A DNA stretch of 6,516 nt, taken from an uncultured Porphyromonadaceae bacterium. GTDB taxonomy: Bacteria > Bacteroidota > Bacteroidia > Bacteroidales > Muribaculaceae. The notes under the pieces were generated by a model. The model saw only the letters and a program-made list of their open reading frames with translations, ran no database searches and had not been told where the DNA came from. The translations under genes were made by a program, and so were the position numbers. Shown piece after piece: positions 1 to 6,516 of this stretch (positions within the stretch are counted from its first letter, which is position 1; the number at the start of each line of letters is the position of its first letter). The stretch lies in the NCBI GenBank assembly GCA_947174155.1, contig CAMWHX010000059.1, positions 1 through 6,516 of the forward strand, read 5' to 3'.

Positions 1-1239
1 ATATATATCCTGACATACGGTGAAATGCTCCCCGACATCACCACGCAGGCCAATAATGTGCGATTCAGGATCGCCGAACTGTTTCCGAATTTCGTTGATA
101 AAGAGACCCTTTCGCAGCAACCGTATGATATCCTCTCGAAGCTCTACGACAAGCACATTCAGGGTATTGTCTCGGCTCCACGTCTGCAAGACTTGATTGC
201 AGACCTGACCTCAGCGCGCGTAGCCGAGTCGGACGCAGATTTCGGTGATTCGGTTCAGAATCTCAGAAGCATCGTCAATCCTGACTGGTCTGATGTCGCT
301 ACGATCCGTCGGATAAGCAGCTTGATGATAAATGTGATTGAGAGTGGTCGATACGAGGAGATAGCCGGTGCCATTGACAATCTCAATTTCGATTTTCAGC
401 ACTATCTTGATGAGACGTATTGGAATTCCCTAAATGCCAGTCCACTATTGAAGCCGAGATGTGTCAACGGTATTATGGCGCATATCCGTGACAACTATCG
501 ACCGGACCAAAAAGTGGCGCTTGTGGTCGTAGACGGTATGGCCTTCTGGCAATATGAAGTGCTTCGCACCGCGCTCGAAGAGATACACATCCATCCTGTC
601 GAAGAGGATTGGATATACTCCTGGATACCCACTATCACTTCGCTGTCACGACAGGCCATATTCACCGGCAAGTATCCCTCACTTGATTATACTCAGTCTC
701 CCCACAGTGAGCAAACCCTATGGAGTGGGCATTGGCCGTCAGGCTCCGCTCAATATATCTACGACAATAGCGACGAAGGGCTTTCCATACGGTCGGGTTG
801 CAAACGTCTCGCGATCGTCACCACGTCCCTTGACGACAAGATGCACAGCGCGACGTCCTATCTCGACCTGTTGGCCTTAACCCGTATCTGGGCCAAGTCT
901 TTCGCCAAGCGATTTCGGCAGTTGAAGGAATCCGGGTTTGATATAATCCTCACTACGGATCACGGCAATGTGTTCGCAAGGGGGTGGCGCCCCTTCACCT
1001 CGGAGGAGAAGACACAACTTTACGGCAAACATAGTCGCGGGCACCGCCATGCCATCTTCATGCGCGAGGAAGGAAGCGAGCGGTTCAAGAGGACGCTTGG
1101 ATACGCAGTGCAATATCTTCACAAGGATTTGTGGTTTGCCATACGTGACAATCACAGTTTCGGGCCATGTGGTCAAGTCGAAATTACACATGGAGGTTCA
1201 CATCTCTTGGAGTGTATGATACCATTCGTCAAATTTTAA
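1..1239 (+). CDS. pglZ: PglZ-domain protein, C-terminal part (BREX-like phage defence, 5' end outside window)
   Basis: The reading frame is open back to base 1, so this is the C-terminal part (412 codons visible) of a longer protein; the first in-window ATG (base 25) is probably internal, since BREX PglZ proteins usually exceed 600 residues. Numbering from that Met, residues 1-160 are mostly helical. The PglZ catalytic core follows: a hydrophobic strand ending in VVVDGM (Asp170, expected metal ligand), PTIT at 202-205 followed by SLSRQAIFTG (Thr203 or Thr205 is the expected nucleophile position), TTDHG at 310-314 (Asp312/His313, metal ligands) and ITHGG at 387-391 (His389). The PTxTxxxRxAIF pattern also resembles the PglZ domain of PorX, but no response-regulator sequence is visible. 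PglZ proteins belong to the alkaline-phosphatase superfamily and are core parts of BREX and Pgl defence systems. The DGM form of the first motif and the small gene after it suggest a type 3 BREX-like locus (inference). GC is lower than in secDF downstream. The family call is firm; the system type is not. Confidence 0.9.
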   Translation: MYILTYGEMLPDITTQANNVRFRIAELFPNFVDKETLSQQPYDILSKLYDKHIQGIVSAPRLQDLIADLTSARVAESDADFGDSVQNLRSIVNPDWSDVATIRRISSLMINVIESGRYEEIAGAIDNLNFDFQHYLDETYWNSLNASPLLKPRCVNGIMAHIRDNYRPDQKVALVVVDGMAFWQYEVLRTALEEIHIHPVEEDWIYSWIPTITSLSRQAIFTGKYPSLDYTQSPHSEQTLWSGHWPSGSAQYIYDNSDEGLSIRSGCKRLAIVTTSLDDKMHSATSYLDLLALTRIWAKSFAKRFRQLKESGFDIILTTDHGNVFARGWRPFTSEEKTQLYGKHSRGHRHAIFMREEGSERFKRTLGYAVQYLHKDLWFAIRDNHSFGPCGQVEITHGGSHLLECMIPFVKF

Positions 1240-1241
1240 GT

Positions 1242-1862
1242 ATGTCAGATAAGGTTACCATAGGGTTACGCCAGCGTATACCTATGTCATTGCTCGAAAT
1301 GGCTTTGACGGCAGTCCTAACCGGCGATTATTCGAGAGAATATTTCGCAGAACTCGCTGCGACAGAATATGAGGGGAAAAATCGTATAGGGAAGGCCGTG
1401 ACAGCTCTCTCGCAACTGACCGACAGGAATCCCCTGATAGGACTGTTGCGGGAAAATCGAGATGAGGTACTCCTCGCACTCCGTAATCGTGCCGACCGCA
1501 CCTTGATACTCTCATCTCTCATCATGGCCGGTTTTGAATTTGCCTATGACCTCTTCACCCTGATGGGTAAGTATTTTCACGTGCAGGATCAAGTCGTCAC
1601 CGCGCTTATTACTCAGAAGATGTCGCAGAAATATGGCTCCAATCGATCACTTCCGAATGCCTTATACTGCGCCCTCCCAATGCTGATCGAGGCTGGGATA
1701 ATTTGCCGCCCGAAGATCGGCTGCTTTGAAATCCGAAAGGTATCTCCCGCCTCCGCTATCGCCCGAAGAGTCTTCGATGAGGCTTTCTTCCATTGGAATC
1801 CCGGTCTGTCGCGGGAACTTAGTTACGATTCACACCCTTATTACGAGTATCTCGGGCAGTAG
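1242..1862 (+). CDS. Uncharacterised 206-aa protein following pglZ, possibly BrxA-like (DUF1819-type)
   Basis: The start is the ATG two bases after the pglZ stop (TAA GT ATG), which implies translational coupling in one operon. An in-frame ATG at 1167 would overlap pglZ by 73 bases and an in-frame GTG at 1212 by 28; both are less likely. No Shine-Dalgarno sequence sits at normal distance. There is no signal peptide, so the product should be cytoplasmic. It is mainly helical: residues 15-60 with basic positions (EGKNRIGKAVTAL), and 85-128 strongly hydrophobic but too polar for a membrane protein. Residues 137-167 look like a winged-helix element, a helix LPNALYCALPMLIEAGII followed by a strand CFEIRKV. 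BrxA proteins are about 200 residues, helical with winged-helix DNA-binding folds, and as I recall close type 3 BREX operons directly after pglZ. Size, position and pattern fit, but I see no diagnostic motif, so BrxA is a hypothesis. That it is a real gene is supported by the coupling and the terminator just after it. Confidence 0.85.
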   Translation: MSDKVTIGLRQRIPMSLLEMALTAVLTGDYSREYFAELAATEYEGKNRIGKAVTALSQLTDRNPLIGLLRENRDEVLLALRNRADRTLILSSLIMAGFEFAYDLFTLMGKYFHVQDQVVTALITQKMSQKYGSNRSLPNALYCALPMLIEAGIICRPKIGCFEIRKVSPASAIARRVFDEAFFHWNPGLSRELSYDSHPYYEYLGQ

Positions 1863-1884
1863 GGGCTCCGGTTTTATGGAGTGT

Positions 1885-1936
1885 ATAAAAGATGAGAGGT
1901 ATCTCCCGTAAGTGGAAGATGCCTCTCATCTTTTAT
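1885..1936. terminator. Bidirectional intrinsic terminator between convergent genes
   Basis: Arms 1885-1904 and 1917-1936 pair over 20 bp around a 12-base loop (1905-1916). The only imperfection is T1900 opposite G1921, a G-U pair in + strand RNA and an A-C mismatch in - strand RNA. The arms end in AAAA on the left (1887-1890) and TTTT on the right (1931-1934), so either transcript sees a GC-containing stem followed by a short U run. It lies 22 bases after the stop of the 206-aa gene and 20 bases after the secDF stop on the other strand, the normal place for a shared terminator. Confidence 0.85.
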
Positions 1937-1956
1937 GGCTTTAACCGGGTGTCGGA

Positions 1957-4932
1957 TCAGTTGAAGCGGCGGTTGCCCTGGAGCTTGCGGCCCTGGGCTA
2001 CGGCTGCTGCTGCCTGCTTGGCGATGGAGCGCTTCAGGATGTTGTAGGCTACGGGGGCTGCGCAGAAGAGCGAGCAGAAGGTACCTACAATCACACCGAA
2101 GATCATCGCGAAGGTGAAGGAGCGGATTGTGTCACCACCGAGGAAGAAGATGCACAGGAGCACCAGCAGGGTGGAGAAGGATGTCATCACCGTACGGGTC
2201 AGTGTGGTGTTGAGCGAACGGTTGAAGGTGATGAAGCGGTCTTCGTTGGGGGAGAGTTTCATCATCTCGCGTACACGGTCGAATACCACCACGGTGTCGT
2301 TGATCTGATAACCGATTATGGTCAGCACGGCTGCGATAAACGACTGGTCGATCTCCATGGAGAAGGGGAGGAAGCCCCAGCATACGGAGTAGAAGCCTAC
2401 GATCAGGAATGCAGTCAGTGCCACGGCGGCTACGGCGCCTACGGAGAAGGCGATGTTGCGGAATCGCAGCAGGATGTAGAGGAACATGCAGACTACCGCT
2501 ATACCTACGGCCCAGTATGCGTCACGCTTCATGTCATCGGCTACCGAAGGACCAACCTTCTGGATGGAGATGATACCGTGGCTCTCGTCGGCGATGGTGA
2601 AGGCGTTCTTATCCATGACCTTGCCGTCGGCTCCGGTCAGTTCGGACTGGAGACCCTGATAGAGGAGGTCGGTAATCTCATTCTCGATACCCTCGGACTC
2701 GGAGTCGATCTTGTAGTTGGTCGAGATACGAACCTTAGTGGGGTTGTCGATCGAGATGACACCTACGCTGACGGTCTTGTCATTGGCGGCCTCCTGGAGT
2801 TGGGTGAGGAGCTTGCCCTGGATAGCGGCGGGATCGACGTCGTGAGAGAACTGAACCACGTAGTTGCGGCCACCGGAGAAGTCGATGCCCTGGTTCATGC
2901 CGCGGATGGCGAGAGAGGCGATGGAGATGACGATGAGGGCGATCCAGACGACAGCTGCATATTTGGACTTACCGAGGAAGTTGATGTGGGTATTGGTAAG
3001 GAAATTGCGGCTTATGGAGGTGTCGAAGGTCATTCCGGAGTTGCGTCCGTCTTTGGTGATCCACTCGAAGGCGATACGGGTCAGGAAGACGGCGGTGAAG
3101 AAGGAGCAGACCAGACCGATGATCAGGGTGGTGGCGAAGCCCTTGATGGGACCCGAACCGAAGATCAGCAGGATGACACCGGTGATAATCGAGGTCAGGT
3201 TGGAGTCGAAGATGGCAGAGAAGGCGTTGCCGTAACCGTCGGCAATGGCCTGGCGCAGACCCTTGCCGTTCTTAAGCTCCTCCTTGGTGCGCTCGAAGAT
3301 AAGCACGTTGGCGTCAACGGCCATACCCAGAGCGAGCACGATACCGGCGATACCGGAGAGTGTCAGCACGGCCTGCAGGGAGGCGAGGATACCGAGAGTG
3401 AAGTAGAGGTTGAGGATCAGACCAACGTTGGCCACCAGGCCGGGGATAAGACCGTAGATGATGATCATGAATACCATCAGCAGGGCGATGGCGACGATAA
3501 ACGACAGGAAGCCCTGATGGATAGCCTCGGCACCGAGGGAGGGGCCGATGACGTTGTTGGAGACGACGTCTACCTTAGCCGACATCTTACCGGATTTGAG
3601 GACGTTGGCAAGGTCATTGGCCTCCTCGGGGGTGAAGTTGCCGGTGATCTGCGAGCTTCCGCCGGTGATCTCATTGTTGACATTGGGGAAGGAGTAGACA
3701 TTCTCGTCGAGCACGATAGCGATGGGGCGGCCGATGTTGTTGCGTGTGATGGTGGCCCACTCGCGTGCGCCGCGGTCGTTCATGCGCATGTTGACCATAT
3801 TGCCCTGCATGTTGTCATACTCGGAGCTGGCTGAGGTGACGGCGTCACCCTCGAGAGCAGCGTCACCCTTGAGAGCGATGAGCTGCCAGTAGGGGGTAGT
3901 GCGGTCCTCCCCGTTGGCTTTCTTCATCACGTTGCCCTGAGCGTCATAGACGGGGGCATCGAAGGGCTTGACCTCCCAGGCGGCGTGGAAGTCGGAGGGG
4001 AGACTGCGGCGAGCCAGGTCGGAGTTGAGGATAGAGTCGACCATAGCGCGGTTGGCGGGGGTCACGAAACCGATGACGGGGCTGCCTGCGCGCTGGGGAC
4101 CGCCGAGGAGCTCGATGAGGTTGACGTGGCCGACGGTATCCTGAGCGGCATAGGCGGCGGCGAAGTTATTGAGGTCTGAGGCGATCTCATTGTAGTTATA
4201 GACCTCGTAGAACTCCAGGTTGGCGGAGGATTTGAGCAGGTCTGTGACACGCTCAGGCTCCTTGACGCCGGGGAGCTCGAGGAGGATCTGACCATTCTTG
4301 TCCTGGAGCTTCTGGATGTTGGGAGCTACGACACCAAACTGGTCGATACGTGTGCGGAAGATATTGAAGGCTGCGTCGACTTGGCTGTTGACCTGCTGCT
4401 GCAGTGCTTCCTCAACCTGCGCGTTGGTGGCGTTGCTCTTGAGCTTGCCGAGGAACTCACCCTCACGCACGAAGAGTCCTGCCATGGCGCCGGGCTGGAT
4501 ATAGGAGCCGAAGCGCTGTATGAAGTCTTTGTCGGAGGCCTTGCTGCCGGCTGCCTGAGCCTTGGCGATGGCCGAGTTGATCTCCTTGAGCTGGGCGTCG
4601 CCCGAAGCATACTGACGCAGGATGTCGGGCACGGAGATCTCGAGGACGACATTCATACCGCCTTTCAGGTCGAGACCCAGACCGATCTCCATCTTGCGCA
4701 CCTGGTTGTAGGTGTAGCCCAGATAGACTTTCTCCTTGTCGATAGAGTCGTTAAACTGCTTCAGACTCTGCTTGTAGACATCATTGGTCACGTCCGTGGT
4801 CCCGGCTACGCGGGCTGCGAATTCCTCGGCCTTCTTCTCGTAGTGGGATGTCACAAACGAGAAGGAGATGTAGAAACCGCAGATAAGGACCAAGAGGACG
4901 GCAATGGTGCTGATGAACCCTTTGTTCTGCAT
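1957..4932 (-). CDS. secDF: SecDF fusion, proton-driven protein translocase accessory subunit
   Basis: A complete 991-aa protein joining SecD (about 1-625) and SecF (about 640-991), the usual Bacteroidetes arrangement and length. It sits in the inner membrane with SecYEG and uses the proton gradient to help pull exported proteins across and release them. SecD part: an N-terminal membrane anchor (6-26), GLDLKGG (86-92), the periplasmic region including FRTRIDQFGV (192-201), GPSLG (463-467), then membrane segments from about 472 to 622 with GMAVDANVLIFER (536-548); Asp540 matches the Asp implicated in proton movement. SecF part: anchor 658-675, DFSGG (684-688), KVGPSVADD (792-800), and membrane segments from about 807 to 962 with GYQINDTVVVFDR (874-886), Asp879 being the second key acid, and TLTRTVMTS (910-918). 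The C-terminus is a basic cytoplasmic tail. The ATG at 4932 precedes a standard anchor and has no Shine-Dalgarno sequence, which is normal in this phylum. It appears to be a single-gene transcription unit. All signature motifs are intact. Confidence 0.98.
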   Translation of the reverse strand: MQNKGFISTIAVLLVLICGFYISFSFVTSHYEKKAEEFAARVAGTTDVTNDVYKQSLKQFNDSIDKEKVYLGYTYNQVRKMEIGLGLDLKGGMNVVLEISVPDILRQYASGDAQLKEINSAIAKAQAAGSKASDKDFIQRFGSYIQPGAMAGLFVREGEFLGKLKSNATNAQVEEALQQQVNSQVDAAFNIFRTRIDQFGVVAPNIQKLQDKNGQILLELPGVKEPERVTDLLKSSANLEFYEVYNYNEIASDLNNFAAAYAAQDTVGHVNLIELLGGPQRAGSPVIGFVTPANRAMVDSILNSDLARRSLPSDFHAAWEVKPFDAPVYDAQGNVMKKANGEDRTTPYWQLIALKGDAALEGDAVTSASSEYDNMQGNMVNMRMNDRGAREWATITRNNIGRPIAIVLDENVYSFPNVNNEITGGSSQITGNFTPEEANDLANVLKSGKMSAKVDVVSNNVIGPSLGAEAIHQGFLSFIVAIALLMVFMIIIYGLIPGLVANVGLILNLYFTLGILASLQAVLTLSGIAGIVLALGMAVDANVLIFERTKEELKNGKGLRQAIADGYGNAFSAIFDSNLTSIITGVILLIFGSGPIKGFATTLIIGLVCSFFTAVFLTRIAFEWITKDGRNSGMTFDTSISRNFLTNTHINFLGKSKYAAVVWIALIVISIASLAIRGMNQGIDFSGGRNYVVQFSHDVDPAAIQGKLLTQLQEAANDKTVSVGVISIDNPTKVRISTNYKIDSESEGIENEITDLLYQGLQSELTGADGKVMDKNAFTIADESHGIISIQKVGPSVADDMKRDAYWAVGIAVVCMFLYILLRFRNIAFSVGAVAAVALTAFLIVGFYSVCWGFLPFSMEIDQSFIAAVLTIIGYQINDTVVVFDRVREMMKLSPNEDRFITFNRSLNTTLTRTVMTSFSTLLVLLCIFFLGGDTIRSFTFAMIFGVIVGTFCSLFCAAPVAYNILKRSIAKQAAAAVAQGRKLQGNRRFN

Positions 4933-4977
4933 TGGTTTAAGTTAGTTGTTATTTTGTTGTTGTTTTTAAATTATTAT
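4933..4977 (-). promoter_or_regulatory. A-rich, unstructured secDF translation leader without Shine-Dalgarno
   Basis: Read on the - strand, the 45 bases before the secDF ATG are almost free of G and made of CAA/AAC repeats (AAACAACAACAAAATAACAA). No GGAGG-like sequence occurs. In Bacteroidetes, initiation commonly relies on such A-rich, unpaired leaders, so this is the probable ribosome landing site and supports the start at 4932. Confidence 0.6.
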
Positions 4978-5000
4978 CTGTCAGTAATATAGGTTGACAG
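4978..5000 (-). promoter_or_regulatory. Small alternative hairpin in the secDF leader
   Basis: On the - strand, CTGTCA (5000-4995) can pair with TGACAG (4983-4978) around an 11-base loop. The first arm lies inside the 3' arm of the larger hairpin at 4992-5048, so the two structures exclude each other. No U run follows, so it is not a terminator. Six base pairs is short, and the large hairpin should win unless something opens it; a switching role is only a possibility. Confidence 0.3.
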
Positions 5001-5048
5001 CCCGCACCTTTCCCTCCCGATAGGATGGAAAGGTGTGGACTTTCAACC
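4992..5048 (-). promoter_or_regulatory. Long hairpin at the 5' end of the secDF mRNA
   Basis: A 57-base inverted repeat. The outer 6 bp pair 4992-4997 with 5043-5048 (GGTTGA/TCAACC). The middle 7 positions (4998-5004 with 5036-5042) have about five pairs, one of them G-U in the - strand RNA. The inner 13 positions (5005-5017 with 5023-5035, core CACCTTTCC/GGAAAGGTG) have one mismatch. The loop is 5 bases. It begins about where the promoter box at 5051-5058 predicts the transcript start, and no U run follows, so it is a leader structure and not a terminator. It may protect the mRNA 5' end or bind a regulator. It matches no riboswitch class that I recognise. Confidence 0.6.
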
Positions 5049-5050
5049 TG

Positions 5051-5058
5051 CAAAGATA
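5051..5058 (-). promoter_or_regulatory. secDF promoter, Bacteroidetes -7 box
   Basis: The - strand reads TATCTTTG, an exact match to the TAnnTTTG consensus recognised by the Bacteroidetes primary sigma factor. It lies about 120 bases before the secDF ATG and places the transcript start near 5047. No clear -33 TTTG is seen at normal spacing; the upstream stretch is T-rich, which may compensate. It indicates that secDF has its own promoter and does not depend on read-through from the gene at 5180-6516. Confidence 0.65.
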
Positions 5059-5179
5059 GTGCAAAAAATTGAAAATTAGGGTATAAAAGTCGCTAAAAAG
5101 CGTAAAAACGTCATCAATCCCTGTCTCGCGGGAGTTTCGGAGGTGGATTGAATCGGTCTGCCGGTACTCGCGTCGGGTA

Positions 5180-6516
5180 TCAGCGCCGACGGTTGGAGGT
5201 GCTTTTCTTGGAGCTCTCCGCAAACGGGTTGTAGTTGCCTGTGCGTCGGGCTTCCTCCTCGACGGCTGCTTCATCCTCTTCCTCCTGCTTTTGGAGAGGG
5301 TCCGGCTCACCCTTAGTGCGCTCGGGGCGATTTTTCTTGATGGCGTAGGGCTTCATCTCGTCGACTACGGTGGCGAAGACATCCCAATCCTGCTCCGCGT
5401 CCCAGTTCTTGCGTACGGTGATCGACTTGGGATAGTAGAATGCCACCTCGGGGAGACGCCCTAAGGCGAAGTCTCCCGGTGTCCACTCCCCGTTGCGGTC
5501 AGAGTCGATGACCATACGCATATAGAACTTCCCGGCGTGGAGCCAGGGCATACGGACCACTCCACCGTGCTCCATCGGGGCGCGGCGGATGACACGCTCC
5601 TGGGCGTCGAGCAGCTCGACGAAGGCCGGAATGGTGTCGGGCACACCGGTCAGGCGAAGGGTCAGAGAGGCGTATTCGTTTTCGGGATAGGTAGCGAACT
5701 CCTGAGTCCAGGGATCACTGACAGCACCATATATGTCCGTGGCAGCGAGGGTGTCGGCCTCGATGCGATAGGTCGTACCCAATTCCCAGGGGAGACGTAC
5801 TCTCATCCGACGAGGGGAGAGGGAATCGGGGAGTATGAATTGCGGAGGAACGGGGACCGGTTGCCAGAGGGTGTCGACTTTCTGGCTTACGGTGAAGGCC
5901 GCGGTGTCGAGGTGTGTGACGGGACGGGAGAACTGTACCGTCAGGGGAGCGTATATCTCCTGTGAGGATGAGGAGGCGAGGGAGAATTTCAGTTCGGAGG
6001 GGAGACGCCGCGCCACGCTGTCCTGCTCAGCCTCATCATCATTCTTAACTTTATCCTTGCGTTTCGATTTCGACTCCTTCTTCTCTACCTTCCCCTTGTC
6101 TCCCCGATTCTTGCCCGGAGTGATGAGGGTGAGGGTATCGAAGACCTGTACCGGTCGCGAGAGGGAGTCAAGACGATGATAGCCCACCGAGAGACGCAGG
6201 GTGTCGATCGCGGTCAGAAGGGGGTGGAGCCAATAGGAGATGGTATCGTTGGTGATATTGGCTTCCGTGGTGAAGGTGTCCGCGGGATAGCCGACGAAGC
6301 TGACGAGAGGTCTCTGAGGGGCCTTAGTGTTGAAGCGCAAGGTCACGCGGGCGGAATCCGGTCGCGAGTAGTCAGCTATAAACTGCTGGCGTCTTCCACT
6401 GTTGTAGGAGCGGAGGAGAACGTCGTTGGGGAGGAAGAGGGTGCGCATACGGCTGACGACGGTGTCGACATCCCCGTTGAGGAGATTGAAGATCGTGTCG
6501 GAGACCTGGATGCGTT
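5180..6516 (-). CDS. Ig-like (SbsA/Big_5-type) envelope protein, C-terminal part, 5' end outside window
   Basis: The frame is open to the right edge, with 22 more codons upstream of the ATG at 6448, so that Met is probably internal and the N-terminus, where a lipoprotein signal would be expected, is not visible. Numbering from that Met: 30-110 is rich in beta strands (RVTLRFNTKAP, DTISYWLHPL, DTLRLSVGY); 112-146 is a Lys/Asp/Glu-rich linker; 160-255 is an Ig-like unit typical of Bacteroidetes SbsA-like proteins (APLTVQFSRPV, then LPWELGTTYRIEAD, DIYGAVSD and EFATYPE); 259-345 is a further beta domain with DSDRNGEWTPGDF (315-327), which resembles a calcium-binding-type loop. After WDVFATVVDEMKPYAIKK the chain ends in a Glu-rich stretch (385-400) and a basic tail. 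It is probably periplasmic or outer-membrane associated, with unknown function. It lies 247 bases upstream of secDF on the same strand, but secDF has its own promoter. The family assignment rests on overall pattern. Confidence 0.85.
   Translation of the reverse strand, partial: RIQVSDTIFNLLNGDVDTVVSRMRTLFLPNDVLLRSYNSGRRQQFIADYSRPDSARVTLRFNTKAPQRPLVSFVGYPADTFTTEANITNDTISYWLHPLLTAIDTLRLSVGYHRLDSLSRPVQVFDTLTLITPGKNRGDKGKVEKKESKSKRKDKVKNDDEAEQDSVARRLPSELKFSLASSSSQEIYAPLTVQFSRPVTHLDTAAFTVSQKVDTLWQPVPVPPQFILPDSLSPRRMRVRLPWELGTTYRIEADTLAATDIYGAVSDPWTQEFATYPENEYASLTLRLTGVPDTIPAFVELLDAQERVIRRAPMEHGGVVRMPWLHAGKFYMRMVIDSDRNGEWTPGDFALGRLPEVAFYYPKSITVRKNWDAEQDWDVFATVVDEMKPYAIKKNRPERTKGEPDPLQKQEEEDEAAVEEEARRTGNYNPFAESSKKSTSNRRR

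Noticed and set aside
1167..1241. Longer N-terminus for the 206-aa protein, starting at the ATG at 1167
   Set aside because: It would overlap 73 bases of the conserved pglZ C-terminus. The ATG at 1242, two bases after the pglZ stop, is the natural coupled start.
1738..1909. Direct repeat AGGTATCTCCCG (1738-1749 and 1898-1909)
   Set aside because: Twelve bases repeated once is expected by chance in a window of this size. The second copy lies in the terminator and nothing suggests a recombination site.
2578..3834. 418-codon open frame on the + strand inside secDF
   Set aside because: It is antisense to conserved secDF motifs, and its protein is an improbable Asp/Gly/Glu/Val-rich string, typical of the complement of a GC-rich membrane-protein gene. 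The same holds for the + strand frames at 4381-4992 and 5537-5965.
5104..5136. Possible terminator for the Ig-like gene (- strand AACTCCC/GGGATT with TTTTT downstream)
   Set aside because: The stem has only about 6 bp with a bulge, and the T run (5104-5108) lies several bases after it, so it is too weak to call. No better terminator was seen between the two - strand genes.
1..6516. tRNA, rRNA, CRISPR array, insertion sequence or integrase attachment site
   Set aside because: None was seen: no spaced repeats, no transposase-like frame and no tRNA-like cloverleaf. The defence segment has no recognisable attachment repeat within the window.

Overview
The window looks like a Bacteroidales chromosome of moderately high GC, possibly a Muribaculaceae-type gut bacterium; the family is a guess. 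The evidence is a single-chain SecDF fusion, translation starts without Shine-Dalgarno sequences after A-rich leaders, a promoter box of the Bacteroidetes type (TAnnTTTG), and an Ig-like (SbsA/Big_5-type) protein family typical of that phylum.

Layout. Bases 1-1862 on the + strand hold the end of what is probably a phage-defence operon. First comes the C-terminal part of a PglZ-domain protein (alkaline-phosphatase superfamily, with recognisable metal-site motifs), running in from the left edge. Two bases after it is a 206-aa protein I do not recognise by sequence. Its size, helical pattern and position directly after pglZ resemble BrxA, which as I recall follows pglZ at the end of type 3 BREX operons. 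Bases 1885-1936 form a nearly perfect 20-bp inverted repeat with A/T-rich flanks, probably a bidirectional terminator between this operon and the convergent secDF.

Bases 1957-4932 on the - strand encode a complete 991-aa SecDF, the proton-driven accessory part of the Sec translocon. The 247 bases upstream hold a -7 promoter box, then a 57-nt imperfect hairpin that starts about where transcription should start, a smaller hairpin that would compete with it, and an unstructured CAA-rich leader without a Shine-Dalgarno sequence. Bases 5180-6516 on the - strand hold the C-terminal part of a probable cell-envelope Ig-like protein whose start lies beyond the right edge.

How the parts fit. The two - strand genes are envelope/export housekeeping functions, each apparently transcribed separately. 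The two + strand genes are accessory defence genes of visibly lower GC ending against this housekeeping block, so the border of a defence island seems to lie near base 1900. The least explained elements are the 206-aa protein and the structured secDF leader.
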